Counted from the stretch's first letter, positions 8,896-17,576 are shown. The stretch: DNA of 64,000 bases from Helicobacteraceae bacterium (GCA_027038835.1 JALWGC010000013.1:35621-99620), one strand, 5' to 3'. Translations and numbers: made by a program. Notes: a model not told the origin generated them from the letters alone.

Positions 8896-10089
8896 ATGAA
8901 AACGTTTATCGTTGCTATTTTATTGCTTGGAACACACCTCTTTGGTGCTTCCCAAGTGGTTCATCTTGATAAAAAATACAAAAATTCGAAAAAATGTCGT
9001 GCGTGTCATATGCACATAGTAAGAGAGTGGCGCGAATCTTGGCATGCCAAAAGCCACTACAAAAACGACGAGTTTTTCAAGCGCTCGGTCGATTTCACCG
9101 CGAAAAAGAAACGGATGAGCAAAAACAGAGTCAAAGTGATGTGCGCGAAATGCCACAACCCTCGCTTGGAAGTGACCAACATCGGTGAAGACTACGACAT
9201 TATCGCCTCGGTCGGTTTGGACAAAGGAGGCAAAGTCGATAAAGCGCTTCAAAGCGATACCATCAAAGAGGGGATCAACTGTCTTGTATGCCACAACATC
9301 GACAAAATCCACGAAAACGCACCTCAAACCGTACGGGGAATGGACAGAGTCGAGTGGACGAAAAACGGTTGGATGACCGGACCTCTTGGAGATGCCCGCT
9401 CCCCATACCATAAAACACAACACAGAGATTTCTTCGACAAAGACCCGAACAAACTCTGTTTTGTCTGTCATGCGTATTCCCACTCTATCGACGGTAAACT
9501 CACTATCGCAAGCTTGCAAAAAGAGTATAAAGGGAACCAAAAATGTGTCGAATGCCATATGGGACCAAAACACAAAGGGGTCGCGGCGACACTCCCTATA
9601 GAAAATGCTCAACCAAAACCGAGAATGGTACGTACTCACAAATTTTTCGGTGGACACAAAAAAGAGATGTTAAAAGACGCACTCAAGTTGAAACTTGCAA
9701 AAGCGAGAAACAAACTCAAGGTGACGCTGAAAAATCCACAACCCCACAACATACCGACGGGATGTGCTTCACGCTCTTTGCTTATAGAAGCGAAATTCTA
9801 CAAAGGAACGAAACTCCTCGATACGAAAATGGTGGAACTGACACAAAAGTTCAAAAGAAAAAGAGGAAGAGCGAGTATCCCTCATACGGCAATCGAAGCG
9901 TCACAAAACTTGAGTATTCCGGCAAAAGGAAGCAAAACGTTCCTCATTCCGCTCGTAGAAGGGAGCAACAACGTCGAAGTGAACATATACTACCGTTTGG
10001 TTAACGACGAAGTGCGCAATCTCCTCAAACTCAAAGAATCCAGATGGAGCGAACGCTTCTTCATCACCTCCGGAAGAGTCAACCTCTAG
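8896..10089 (+). CDS. Exported pentaheme cytochrome c
   Basis: A signal peptide (residues 1-17, ending LFGAS) precedes five CxxCH heme-attachment motifs: CRACH, CAKCH, CLVCH, CFVCH and CVECH. They fall in the first ~225 residues, and the last ~170 residues form a heme-free, probably beta-rich domain. The N-terminal half resembles cytochrome c554-like multiheme proteins, so a periplasmic electron-transfer role is likely; the partner is unknown. Additional conserved histidines (HMHI, HAKSH, HKTQH) could serve as distal ligands. GGAG precedes the ATG. Its stop codon shares a CTAG palindrome with the convergent trpS stop. Confidence 0.85.
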   Translation: MKTFIVAILLLGTHLFGASQVVHLDKKYKNSKKCRACHMHIVREWRESWHAKSHYKNDEFFKRSVDFTAKKKRMSKNRVKVMCAKCHNPRLEVTNIGEDYDIIASVGLDKGGKVDKALQSDTIKEGINCLVCHNIDKIHENAPQTVRGMDRVEWTKNGWMTGPLGDARSPYHKTQHRDFFDKDPNKLCFVCHAYSHSIDGKLTIASLQKEYKGNQKCVECHMGPKHKGVAATLPIENAQPKPRMVRTHKFFGGHKKEMLKDALKLKLAKARNKLKVTLKNPQPHNIPTGCASRSLLIEAKFYKGTKLLDTKMVELTQKFKRKRGRASIPHTAIEASQNLSIPAKGSKTFLIPLVEGSNNVEVNIYYRLVNDEVRNLLKLKESRWSERFFITSGRVNL

Positions 10090-11051
10090 TAGGCTATTCC
10101 GGTTTTTGTGCGCACTTTCTCTATAAGTGGGAGTGCGACCTCTTTAGCTTTGGATGCCCCCATCTGAAGTATCTCTCTTACCTCGTCTTGGTGTGTTTGA
10201 TAATATGCCCTTTTTTCCCTAAAAGGTCTGAAATATTCCCAAATGACATCATGTAAATAAAGCTTGAAATGCCCATGTCCCTCACCGCCGCGCTCATAGC
10301 GTTGCTGTAGCTCTTTACACCCTTCTTCGTCCAAGAAAAGTTTGGCTATGTTGTACACGTTGCACCCCTTCCACTCTTTTGGGGCTTCGAGTGCTACTTG
10401 TTCGGTAACGATTTTTTTGATTTTTTTGAGCTGTTTTTTCTCTTCGCTGAAAATCTCTATGGTGTTGCCGTAACTTTTGCTCATCTTCTGTCCATCGATT
10501 CCCGGTACGGTCGCGACGTTTTCATCGACTTTGTATTGTGGCAGTTTGAAAACTTCGCCATATTCGTTGTTGAATTTGATGGCGATATCGCGCGTTATCT
10601 CCACATGCTGAATCTGGTCTTTACCCACGGGAATGACATCGGGCGAATAGAGCAAAATATCCGCCGCCATCAAAACAGGGTAAGAAAACAAAGAATGGTT
10701 CGGCGCTATCCCTTTGGCGACCTTGTCTTTGTAACTGTGCGCACGCTCGAGCAGACCCATCGGAGTGAACGACGAAAGTACCCAATAAAGCTCGAGTACC
10801 TCTTTGACATCGCTTTGTACCCAAAAAACGGTTTTTTGCGGGTCGATTCCAAGTGCTAAAAAGTCGATCGCAGCTTGCATAGTCAGCTCACTGAGTCGCT
10901 TTCCGTCACTCAAACTCGTTTGCGCATGATAGTTGGCGATAAACGCGAACGTTTCGTTGTCGTTTTGCGCTTCTATCATCTGCTTGATAGAGCCGAAATA
11001 GTTCCCTATGTGCAAATCGCCAGAAGGCTGAATACCGGTCAATACTCTCAT
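10086..11051 (-). CDS. trpS: Tryptophanyl-tRNA synthetase
   Basis: This class I synthetase charges tRNA-Trp. The HIGH-type motif is HIGN (residues 14-17 in GIQPSGDLHIGNYFGS) and the KMSKS loop is in GQKMSKSYGN near residue 190. The 321-residue length is usual. A minus-strand TATAAT at 11081-11076 lies about 25 bases upstream of the ATG. Its cognate tRNA-Trp is also in this window at about 50.8 kb. Confidence 0.95.
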   Translation of the reverse strand: MRVLTGIQPSGDLHIGNYFGSIKQMIEAQNDNETFAFIANYHAQTSLSDGKRLSELTMQAAIDFLALGIDPQKTVFWVQSDVKEVLELYWVLSSFTPMGLLERAHSYKDKVAKGIAPNHSLFSYPVLMAADILLYSPDVIPVGKDQIQHVEITRDIAIKFNNEYGEVFKLPQYKVDENVATVPGIDGQKMSKSYGNTIEIFSEEKKQLKKIKKIVTEQVALEAPKEWKGCNVYNIAKLFLDEEGCKELQQRYERGGEGHGHFKLYLHDVIWEYFRPFREKRAYYQTHQDEVREILQMGASKAKEVALPLIEKVRTKTGIAY

Positions 11052-11148
11052 AAATTATCCTGAAATTTTTTCCGTATTATACAATAGAAAGCTTTTTTTC
11101 GTTACCATAATAAAGATATATCGAACAATCTCGAAAAAAGGATTTACA

Positions 11149-11481
11149 ATGCCGTTACAAATACGTACAAAAGATATAACACTGTCCGAGCCGCAAAAAG
11201 AGCATCTCAACAACGTTATGGAAGATTTCAAAAAGTACTCTCTTGATATCACCAGAATCATCGCGAACGTTACGGGAGAGAAAAAAGGTGTTCATGTGGA
11301 ATTCGAAGTCCATGTCGCACACACTTCACCGATTATCATCAACGAAACCGACGAAAAATTCGACGAAGCGGTCGATAAAGCAGGAAAAAGGGTAGAAAAA
11401 GCGTTACGACGCCTCCATGACAAAATCAAATCGCCAAAACATGAATCTCTAAGAACCATTCTCAATGAGATTGAAGAGTAG
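11149..11481 (+). CDS. hpf: Ribosome hibernation promoting factor, short form
   Basis: These 110 residues match the HPF/RaiA fold: MPLQIRTKDITLSEPQKEHL at the start and basic helix KRVEKALRRLHDKIKSPK near the end. Short HPF binds 16S rRNA at the A/P sites and stabilises inactive 70S or 100S ribosomes. It lacks the long-form C-terminal dimerisation domain. Its 3' end overlaps the next gene by 17 bases. AAAAAAGGA lies before the ATG. Confidence 0.85.
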   Translation: MPLQIRTKDITLSEPQKEHLNNVMEDFKKYSLDITRIIANVTGEKKGVHVEFEVHVAHTSPIIINETDEKFDEAVDKAGKRVEKALRRLHDKIKSPKHESLRTILNEIEE

Positions 11482-12139
11482 TTTTTCTTTTCTTCTCGCG
11501 CTTTTTTACGCGCTGGTGGGCGTTTCTTCGCTACAAGCTTCGGAGTACTCGTTACGTGTGGCGTACGGAGTCGAAACCGATAGCGATTTGGGGCAGATAC
11601 TCACGCTTCAAAAACCAAGCGATAGAAAGTACGACTTCGACGTCATCGCACTCGATGCCGGGTATCTACTCAAGCCCTCTCTAAACGATTGGCCTGTCGA
11701 TCTTTACATCAAAGGTGGAGTGGCGCTTTTTCGCACCGAAGACCTTTCGATATACGATGAGCTAAAACAGATGCAAGACGTAAGCGATAAAGACGTATAT
11801 GAGTTCACCCTCTATGTCAAGCTCTACTACAACATAGATTTTCTCTCCAACCGTGTGCGTATAGGGTTTGGAGAGGGAGGAAGCTACGTTAGCGACTATC
11901 TCGCTGCGGAAGTGATTGAAGAAAGAAGCGAAGACGGTGACGATGCGAAATACTCCAAATATCTCAACTACCTCGATATCAGTTTCGACATCGACCTTGG
12001 AAAGCTCGTCAAAGCCAAATGGCTCGAAGAAACTTACCTTGGCTACACCATCAAACATCGCTCGGGTATTTTCGGGCTTATCAATGGTGTTAGCGGCGGA
12101 AGCAACTACAACACCGTTTCAATAGAAAGGAATTTTTAA
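11465..12139 (+). CDS. Outer-membrane beta-barrel protein, PagL-like
   Basis: A signal peptide (residues 1-25, ending LQASEYS) is followed by alternating amphipathic strands and a C-terminal aromatic residue (SIERNF), as expected of an outer-membrane barrel. Near the C-terminus, IKHRSGIFG contains the H-x-S pair used by PagL-type lipid A 3-O-deacylases, followed by a GGSNYN segment. The catalytic glutamate of PagL is not obvious at the expected spacing, so activity is uncertain. The gene overlaps hpf and runs into hemJ with a TAATG junction. Confidence 0.6.
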   Translation: MRLKSSFSFLLALFYALVGVSSLQASEYSLRVAYGVETDSDLGQILTLQKPSDRKYDFDVIALDAGYLLKPSLNDWPVDLYIKGGVALFRTEDLSIYDELKQMQDVSDKDVYEFTLYVKLYYNIDFLSNRVRIGFGEGGSYVSDYLAAEVIEERSEDGDDAKYSKYLNYLDISFDIDLGKLVKAKWLEETYLGYTIKHRSGIFGLINGVSGGSNYNTVSIERNF

Positions 12140-12570
12140 TGTACAACTGGGTTTTATGGTTTCATGTACTTTCGTTCATCTCTTGGTATGCGGCTATCTT
12201 CTACATACCGCGCCAATTCGTCTATCATGTAGAGCATAAAGACAACGCCGGATTTGTCGAAGTGATAAAGATAATGGAATACAAACTTATCAAATATATC
12301 GGCGTTCCGGCGATGTGGGCGACCGTTATAAGCGGAAGCATCATGATATACATGAGCGATTTCGAGCTTTTCAAAACCGGAGGATGGCTTCATGCGAAAC
12401 TTTTCTTCGTCGCTATTTTGATGGCGTACTTTTTCTCCCTCGAGCATTTTCGTAAAAAACTCGAGCGTGGCGAATGCACCAAAAGCGGTAAATTTTTCCG
12501 CATCTACAACGAAGTACCGACGATTTTACTCTTTCTTATAGCCGCGATGGTAGTCGTCAAACCGTTCTAA
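12139..12570 (+). CDS. hemJ: Protoporphyrinogen IX oxidase, HemJ family
   Basis: This 143-residue membrane protein has four predicted helices and the HemJ residues H9 (WFHVLSFISWY) and R25 (YIPRQFVY) with a conserved lysine in the third helix region (LHAKLFF). HemJ oxidises protoporphyrinogen to protoporphyrin in heme synthesis in many Proteobacteria that lack HemG and HemY. The start overlaps the stop of the upstream gene (TAATG). It meets der tail to tail, 5 bases apart. Confidence 0.8.
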   Translation: MYNWVLWFHVLSFISWYAAIFYIPRQFVYHVEHKDNAGFVEVIKIMEYKLIKYIGVPAMWATVISGSIMIYMSDFELFKTGGWLHAKLFFVAILMAYFFSLEHFRKKLERGECTKSGKFFRIYNEVPTILLFLIAAMVVVKPF

Positions 12571-12575
12571 GCGGC

Positions 12576-14021
12576 TCACTCTCCTCTTCTTTTGGCTTTG
12601 AAAAGAATAGGAGTTCCGCTAAAATCGAACGCTTCTCGCAGTTGATTTTTCAAATATCTTCTATAAGTGAAGTGCAACAACCTCGGCTTGTTCATAATAA
12701 GCGCGATTTTTGGCGGTCTTATGTCGTACTGGGTAGCGTAGTAGATTTTTGCCACCTGCCCTTTGATGGCAGGAAGCGGATGTTTGCGCATAGCCCACTC
12801 AAGTACCTCGTTTAGCCTTGCCGTCGGGATACGCTGCGAGTAGTTGTCGTTGACTTTCAAAATCATATCGTAAAGTTTTTCCACCCGTAAGTTGGTTTTT
12901 GCCGAAACGGTTACGACGGGTGCGAAAGAGAGAAACTTGAAACGGTCTCTCAACTCCTTCAACACCTCTTCGTATTTTTGTCTATCGGAGATATCCCATT
13001 TGTTCAGCACGATGATACACCCCAAATGGTGCTTATCGACCAAACCGGCGATCTTTTCGTCCAAATCCCGAAACCCCTCGCTTGCATCGAGTACCAACAA
13101 AGCGATATTGGCGTTTTGCAGCATCTTGGTCGTTCTCATAAGTGCGTACTTTTCTATCCCCACTATCTTGCCGCGGCGTCTCAGTCCGGCGGTATCGACG
13201 AAAGTGACTTGTTTACCTTTGTAGTGGATCGTCTCGTCAATTGGGTCGATAGTGGTACCCGCAACCGCACTTACAACGCTTCGCTCCTCTTTTAAAAGCG
13301 CATTTAGAAGCGAACTTTTCCCTACATTGGTGCGACCGATAATAGCGACTTTTATATGGTCGATATCTTCGGAATTATGTTCGTATATCTTGTCGTTGTA
13401 GGCAAAAACGGAGTCTTCTTCCACTTCCTCGTCATCGACTTCGAAGTAATCTTCCTCTTCATCGATTTCGTCAAAAATAAACTCCTCCTCCACCGCTTCT
13501 TGCGTCTTTTCTTCATCTTCGACGATTCTATCTGCTTCGGGCAGAGCCTCATACACCCACGCAAGCAAATCGTTGATACTTCGGTTATGTGCAACCGATA
13601 TACCGAAGATATGCTCCGCCCCAAACTCGTAGAACTCCCAAAGTTTCTCTTTTAGCTTGTCGTTGTCTATCTTGTTCACGACCAGAGCTATCTCTTTACC
13701 CATATCTTGAAGTTCGTAAAAAAGTTTCTTGTCCTCATCTTCGGGAAGGGTTTTTCCATCGACCATGTACAAAACAATATCCGCTTTTTTCGCGGCTTTA
13801 AGCGACATCTGGCGAATTTTGTCGTATAGTTCACACCCCTCGTCGATACCGCCGGTATCGAGAAGCTCTGCTTGTTTGTCGTTGATGGTGACTATTTTTC
13901 TTTTTACGTCACGCGTCGTTCCCGCCATATCTGACGTTATGGCGTCTCGCTGTTTCAACAGACGATTGAAAAGTGAACTTTTCCCTACATTGGGGCGACC
14001 TATAATCGCTATTTTTTTCAT
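12576..14021 (-). CDS. der: GTPase Der (EngA), ribosome assembly
   Basis: Der is a double GTPase required for 50S assembly. Two P-loops are present: GRPNVGKSS near residue 7 and GRTNVGKSS near residue 230. Each has its DTAG/DTGG switch II and NKxD (VNKID, LNKWD). A strongly acidic linker of about 50 residues separates the two domains, and a KH-like domain forms the C-terminus (RHPLPAIKGQ-type sequence). The 481 residues are within the family range. Two possible TATAAT boxes lie in the 80 bases upstream. Confidence 0.95.
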   Translation of the reverse strand: MKKIAIIGRPNVGKSSLFNRLLKQRDAITSDMAGTTRDVKRKIVTINDKQAELLDTGGIDEGCELYDKIRQMSLKAAKKADIVLYMVDGKTLPEDEDKKLFYELQDMGKEIALVVNKIDNDKLKEKLWEFYEFGAEHIFGISVAHNRSINDLLAWVYEALPEADRIVEDEEKTQEAVEEEFIFDEIDEEEDYFEVDDEEVEEDSVFAYNDKIYEHNSEDIDHIKVAIIGRTNVGKSSLLNALLKEERSVVSAVAGTTIDPIDETIHYKGKQVTFVDTAGLRRRGKIVGIEKYALMRTTKMLQNANIALLVLDASEGFRDLDEKIAGLVDKHHLGCIIVLNKWDISDRQKYEEVLKELRDRFKFLSFAPVVTVSAKTNLRVEKLYDMILKVNDNYSQRIPTARLNEVLEWAMRKHPLPAIKGQVAKIYYATQYDIRPPKIALIMNKPRLLHFTYRRYLKNQLREAFDFSGTPILFKAKRRGE

Positions 14022-14112
14022 GCAATACCTTAAAAAATGGTGAAATTATAAAGGAATTATATCGTAATATAAAAAGGAGTTTAACTTTTTGTCGAAGCAA
14101 AACGGTTTTGGA

Positions 14113-14544
14113 CTATCTGTCCAAAACCAACCAAACATAGAGTTCGTTCGTTAACGGGTCTTGCCATACCGCCTCGATATGCGCCGAAATCGTTTTTTCG
14201 TTCGTCGTGCGGTAGGTACTTTTAGACTCCATGGAAGTGGAAGCTTGTTCGTTCGCGACATGCTCCTCTTTCGTCATAGAAAGACTCACTTTTACGCCTT
14301 GTTGCATCGCAAGTTCATCGAGTGCACGCTGAATTGCAAACTTCCGCTGTGTCGAGATACGCTGATCGTACGTGCGCCCGGCGACACCCACCGCACCGAC
14401 CTTTCCGCCAAGATTAGGATTACGAATCCACTCCGGCTTTCGATTTTTACTCTGCGGTGCAGGTGTATCGCCCGCGCAACCGTTAAAAAATAGTGCGACA
14501 CCGCCAAGAAGCAGTGTCGTTACAAGCAGTAAGGTTCGAACCAT
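14113..14544 (-). CDS. LPP20-family lipoprotein (second copy)
   Basis: A lipoprotein signal peptide leads to a cysteine at about residue 23 (FFNGCAG), followed by a proline-rich linker and an LPP20-like domain: KVGAVGVAG, RKFAIQRALDELAMQQGVKV, YVWLVLDR. Family members are outer-membrane or periplasmic lipoproteins, and their role is not well defined. It lies 2 bases downstream of another LPP20-type lipoprotein with the same GAVG...A...A..RALDELA layout, so the pair probably arose by duplication. Confidence 0.7.
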   Translation of the reverse strand: MVRTLLLVTTLLLGGVALFFNGCAGDTPAPQSKNRKPEWIRNPNLGGKVGAVGVAGRTYDQRISTQRKFAIQRALDELAMQQGVKVSLSMTKEEHVANEQASTSMESKSTYRTTNEKTISAHIEAVWQDPLTNELYVWLVLDR

Positions 14545-14546
14545 GA

Positions 14547-15131
14547 TTACTCAGTCGGGAACTCTTTTTCAAGCCCTTCGAGTGCTTGTTTGGACTGGAA
14601 CTGCTGCCAAAGAGCTTCGTCGTTTTTGAAGCTCGTCTTAACCGCTTTTTTCGCCGCTGCGTTGACATCTTTTTCAGGTACGGCTACAAGAACGTACAAT
14701 GTTCCAGACGGCGCTTGCCATGCATCTACTTGCTTCGAACCTGTAAGTGTCACTTTCGCCACTTGTTTGGAAACTTGCGTCGCCACGCTGTCAACCGTTT
14801 CCCCTTCACCGACACCCGTCGATCTTGCAAACGTTTCCACTTTGTCTTTTACGAGTGTCTGGATTTGCTGCGCGAGGTTGCTTCTGGCGTTTGCAAGCGC
14901 GTTTCTTCGCTGAAAACCTGCACCCGCAGCTGTTTTTGGAGCACTACCGACTTCCGCGATAGCACCGTCGACAAACGGTGTACAAGTCCACTTCGGCGCC
15001 AACACACCCTCTTGTTTACATCTAAAATCCGGCTCTTCCTGTTTTGGCTGAGGCTCTCCGCCACATCCTACAATCATAGTCGCAACGACCCCCGCCAAAG
15101 CTATCGAACCCAAACTCTTCACAAATTTCAT
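14547..15131 (-). CDS. LPP20-family lipoprotein (first copy)
   Basis: The start at 15131 is chosen because AAAGGAGATACAA lies just upstream and gives a clean lipoprotein signal (MKFVKSLGSIALAGVV...IVGCGG, lipid-modified Cys at residue 23). The frame extends 20 codons further upstream without signal-like sequence. The mature part has the LPP20-like pattern AEVGSAPKTAAGAGFQRRNALANARSNLA and ends with a VLVAVPE strand. Function is unknown; it is probably anchored in an outer or inner membrane leaflet. It is first in a two-gene unit with the gene at 14113. Confidence 0.72.
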   Translation of the reverse strand: MKFVKSLGSIALAGVVATMIVGCGGEPQPKQEEPDFRCKQEGVLAPKWTCTPFVDGAIAEVGSAPKTAAGAGFQRRNALANARSNLAQQIQTLVKDKVETFARSTGVGEGETVDSVATQVSKQVAKVTLTGSKQVDAWQAPSGTLYVLVAVPEKDVNAAAKKAVKTSFKNDEALWQQFQSKQALEGLEKEFPTE

Positions 15132-15162
15132 TTGTATCTCCTTTTTTTGTCTTTCATTACAT

Positions 15163-15168
15163 ATTATA
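15163..15168 (-). promoter_or_regulatory. -10 box of the LPP20 lipoprotein operon
   Basis: GCTATAAT on the minus strand lies 31 bases before the ATG at 15131. Confidence 0.45.
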
Positions 15169-15239
15169 GCACCGCAAATCTTAAACATCATTTATCGACA
15201 TCTTTTGTGAACTTTTTTCAATTTCGCTATACTTGCGTT

Positions 15240-15686
15240 ATGGAAAAATTCTACTACAGTTACAATCATTTCAAAGAGGATGCAAAAAACCTCAAAGAAC
15301 AACTCGACACCGAATTCGACACGATCGTACCCATCGCAAGAGGGGGACTCACTTTGGCGCATATGCTCGCTCAAGCGCTCGATATCAGAAACGTGCAGTC
15401 TATCTCCACACAGCTTTACGACGGAATGGAAAAAAGAAACAGTATAACCATAAAGGGGGAATGTGATTTTAGCGATTCGAAAAACATCCTCATAGTGGAC
15501 GATATCGCCGATAGCGGTGAAACGCTCAAAGCGCTCTACAACCATTTCACGCTTGCCAATGAGGCACTGCATTTCAAAACGGCGACTCTCTTTTACAAAA
15601 AAAGCTCCGTTTTCAAACCCGATTACTGGGTAAGAGAAGCCAAGGGGTGGATAGATTTCTTTTGGGAAGTCGATTTAAGCTCGTGA
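15240..15686 (+). CDS. Purine-type phosphoribosyltransferase
   Basis: A 148-residue type I PRTase. The PRPP-binding signature is [14 protein letters not shown], preceded by the [15 protein letters not shown] loop. WIDFFWEVD at the C-terminus resembles xanthine or hypoxanthine PRTases (Gpt-like), but substrate cannot be decided. The ATG at 15240 is taken as the start because a TATACT box ends at 15233 and the protein begins exactly where family similarity begins; a much longer open frame upstream runs antisense through the lipoprotein genes and is not real. The mRNA should be leaderless. It overlaps the DnaJ-like gene by 12 bases at the 3' ends. Confidence 0.85.
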   Translation: MEKFYYSYNHFKEDAKNLKEQLDTEFDTIVPIARGGLTLAHMLAQALDIRNVQSISTQLYDGMEKRNSITIKGECDFSDSKNILIVDDIADSGETLKALYNHFTLANEALHFKTATLFYKKSSVFKPDYWVREAKGWIDFFWEVDLSS

Positions 15687-16433
15687 GCGCTTGATAAGCT
15701 CGTACGCTTCGTTGATCTCTTGGGTTTTTTTGGTCGCTTCTTGGATGTAGCTCTCGTCTTTGCCCTGCGCTTTGATAATGTCTGGATGGTACTTGCGCAC
15801 CAATTTTCTATACGCTTTTTTCACCGTTTCCATATCGGCATCTTTTGAAACTCCAAGTATCTTGTACGCTTCGTCGATGGAAGTTTGTCTCTGCGTTGCT
15901 CTTTGTGCATGCAGTCGCTCGAACGCATCGAAAATGGAATGGTAGAGTTTTGGGTCAATCTCCATCGCTTCGGCGATGCGTGAGAGCACACGTTCTTCGC
16001 TTTTGCTCACTTTGCCGTCTGCAAAAGCGAGCTGAATCAAAAACCCGATAAACTGCTCTTGCTTGGCGTGGTTTCGTTTTATCGACTGAGCGAGCGCGAC
16101 GGCGATATGCTCCAAATTTTCTTGCCTATCTTTCTCTTCGTTGAAAATCTCTTTGAGGTAAGTTCTCGCTTTTTGCGGGTCTGGAAACACGCTTGAAACA
16201 TCATCGAGCAATGCACTGACAAGTTCCGCTTCGAGCGTATCGACTCTGCCGTCAGCCTTGGCGACCTTTGCCGCCAAAGCGATAAAAAGCCCCAAATCGC
16301 TGCGTCGAAGCGCATCTTTGGTCACTTCGAAATTTTCAAAAGCTTTTTTGGAATACACTTCATAATTGCGGTAACTCTTGAAAATGTACGCCAAAACGAG
16401 CCCAAAAAGGAAAAAGACGATTAAATTTGTCAT
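15675..16433 (-). CDS. DjlA-like membrane co-chaperone (TerB plus J domain)
   Basis: One N-terminal membrane anchor (residues 3-20) is followed by a TerB-like helical domain (about 45-175, with [20 protein letters not shown] and [20 protein letters not shown] repeats) and a C-terminal J domain with the HPD motif intact (RKYHPDII). This order matches DjlA, which recruits DnaK to the inner membrane. The overlap with the phosphoribosyltransferase is convergent. Confidence 0.85.
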   Translation of the reverse strand: MTNLIVFFLFGLVLAYIFKSYRNYEVYSKKAFENFEVTKDALRRSDLGLFIALAAKVAKADGRVDTLEAELVSALLDDVSSVFPDPQKARTYLKEIFNEEKDRQENLEHIAVALAQSIKRNHAKQEQFIGFLIQLAFADGKVSKSEERVLSRIAEAMEIDPKLYHSIFDAFERLHAQRATQRQTSIDEAYKILGVSKDADMETVKKAYRKLVRKYHPDIIKAQGKDESYIQEATKKTQEINEAYELIKRSRA

Positions 16434-16496
16434 ATACCAACCTCCGTTTAGCTAATTATAAGTGTAGCAAGTAAATAAATTGCTACAATTCCACCG

Positions 16497-17387
16497 ATGA
16501 AAGAGAAAATCAAAAACTTAAACGACGGTGTCAAATATATGTTGCTCGCTTCGCTGTGCTTTGCGTTCATGGGAGCGTTCGCCAAACTCGCCAGCCAATC
16601 CCTTCCCTCTTTGGAGGTGGTGTTTTTTCGAAATATCGCCGGTGTTTTGCTGATATCCGCAGCGATTGCGAAAAAACCATTACGGCAAAAAGGGGGCAAA
16701 CCCCTTTTGCTTTTGTTTCGCGGAACGATGGGGTTTATGGCTTTGCTGACCTTTTTCTACCTTATAGCGCACATTCCGCTCGGTGATGCGATGACTTGGA
16801 GCAAAACTTCACCCATCTTCACCGCTGTTTTCGCATGGCTGTTTTTGAACGAAAAGATGAGTAAAAAAGCATGGATAGCCGTATTCGTAGGGTTTGTCGG
16901 GATCATTTTCATAACAAAACCAACCGGTCTTACTCTTTCGAAATACGACTTGCTTGGGCTTTTTAGCGGTATCGGTGCCGCTTTGGCATACACCTCCATA
17001 CGTGAACTAAGAGAGTACTACGAGGCCAGAATGATAGTGCTGAGTTTTGTCGGAGTCGGGACTCTTGGGCCTATCTTGCTTTTTCTCATTTCACCCTATG
17101 TGCATTTTCCCGAACTCGATTTTATGTTCGCAACATTTGTCATGCCGCAGGGAATCGTTTGGTTCTACGTTATCGCAATGGGAGCCATCGCCACCCTTTC
17201 GCAACTTTTGATGACAAAAGCGTACAGCGCGACAAAAGCGGGGATTGTCGGTGCGGTAAGCTACACTAACATTTTATTCTCGATTATCGTCGGCGTAGCG
17301 CTTGGAGACTCTTTGCCCGACATCGTAACGACTGTTGGGATAGTGCTTATCGTGCTTGCAGGGATAATGGTCGCTAAAGAGAAATGA
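16497..17387 (+). CDS. EamA/DMT-family transporter
   Basis: Ten hydrophobic segments form two EamA repeats in a 296-residue inner-membrane protein (first repeat VKYMLLASLCFAFMGAFAKL to about 145, second from YDLLGLFSGIGAALAYTSIRE). Members export or import small metabolites; the substrate cannot be inferred. A TACAAT box ends 7 bases before the ATG, so a leaderless transcript is possible. The gene ends just before the small RNA-like element at 17391. Confidence 0.85.
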   Translation: MKEKIKNLNDGVKYMLLASLCFAFMGAFAKLASQSLPSLEVVFFRNIAGVLLISAAIAKKPLRQKGGKPLLLLFRGTMGFMALLTFFYLIAHIPLGDAMTWSKTSPIFTAVFAWLFLNEKMSKKAWIAVFVGFVGIIFITKPTGLTLSKYDLLGLFSGIGAALAYTSIRELREYYEARMIVLSFVGVGTLGPILLFLISPYVHFPELDFMFATFVMPQGIVWFYVIAMGAIATLSQLLMTKAYSATKAGIVGAVSYTNILFSIIVGVALGDSLPDIVTTVGIVLIVLAGIMVAKEK

Positions 17388-17390
17388 GGG

Positions 17391-17396
17391 TATAAT
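17391..17396 (+). promoter_or_regulatory. Sense promoter -10 box of the AapA-like element
   Basis: GGGTATAATTG ends at about 17398. Transcription would begin near 17401-17403, exactly at the base of a 10-bp stem-loop (17401-17424, one bulged T). Confidence 0.5.
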
Positions 17397-17427
17397 TGCA
17401 ACGCTCCCGATACAATCGGGGCGTAAT

Positions 17428-17541
17428 CCAACCAAGGAGGAATCAATGAAACGATTCCAACTTCGGTTGACCTTTGTAATTTGGCGATTCAAGGTCAATC
17501 TTAAGTTAGAGAGGCTCTAAAAGAGCTTCTCCCTTGGTTGG
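17428..17541 (+). ncRNA. Structured mRNA with 5'-3' long-range pairing that hides the ribosome binding site
   Basis: CCAACCAAGG (17428-17437) is perfectly complementary to CCTTGGTTGG (17532-17541). With one bulged base the pairing continues through the AAGGAGG Shine-Dalgarno. The pairing spans the whole 24-codon frame. This resembles the translationally silent full-length aapA mRNA described in Helicobacter pylori. Confidence 0.5.
17446..17520 (+). CDS. 24-residue basic hydrophobic peptide, AapA-like toxin candidate
   Basis: The short frame begins MKRFQLRLTFVIWRFKV and ends KLERL. It has a perfect Shine-Dalgarno (AAGGAGG, 17434-17440) 5 bases before the ATG. Helicobacter pylori AapA toxins are ~30-residue membrane peptides with an LxLKISF segment; here LQLRLTF matches in position and chemistry. 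The same arm that carries the Shine-Dalgarno pairs with 17529-17541, and the coding part contains two hairpins (TTGACCTT/AAGGTCAA, TTAGAG/CTCTAA). A TATAAT box on the opposite strand lies just downstream. An alternative is a non-toxic leader peptide for kdsA; no amino acid run supports attenuation. Confidence 0.5.
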   Translation: MKRFQLRLTFVIWRFKVNLKLERL

Positions 17542-17542
17542 A

Positions 17543-17548
17543 ATTATA
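17543..17548 (-). promoter_or_regulatory. Antisense promoter -10 box (IsoA-like RNA)
   Basis: TATAAT on the minus strand is preceded by a T-rich stretch (17549-17575 read in reverse), the normal upstream signature of Campylobacterota promoters. Transcription would start near 17536 and run antisense to the whole small frame. Confidence 0.5.
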
Positions 17549-17576
17549 ACATACAAATCAAAAAAAGAGAAAAATT

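Noticed and set aside
14586..15239. Long N-terminal extension of the phosphoribosyltransferase frame
   Set aside because: The extension runs antisense through two lipoprotein genes, and a TATACT box lies directly before the ATG at 15240, where family similarity begins.
17274..17498. 74-codon minus-strand frame across the AapA-like element
   Set aside because: It overlaps the permease end and the structured RNA, has no ribosome binding site and no protein-like features; the antisense RNA is more likely noncoding.
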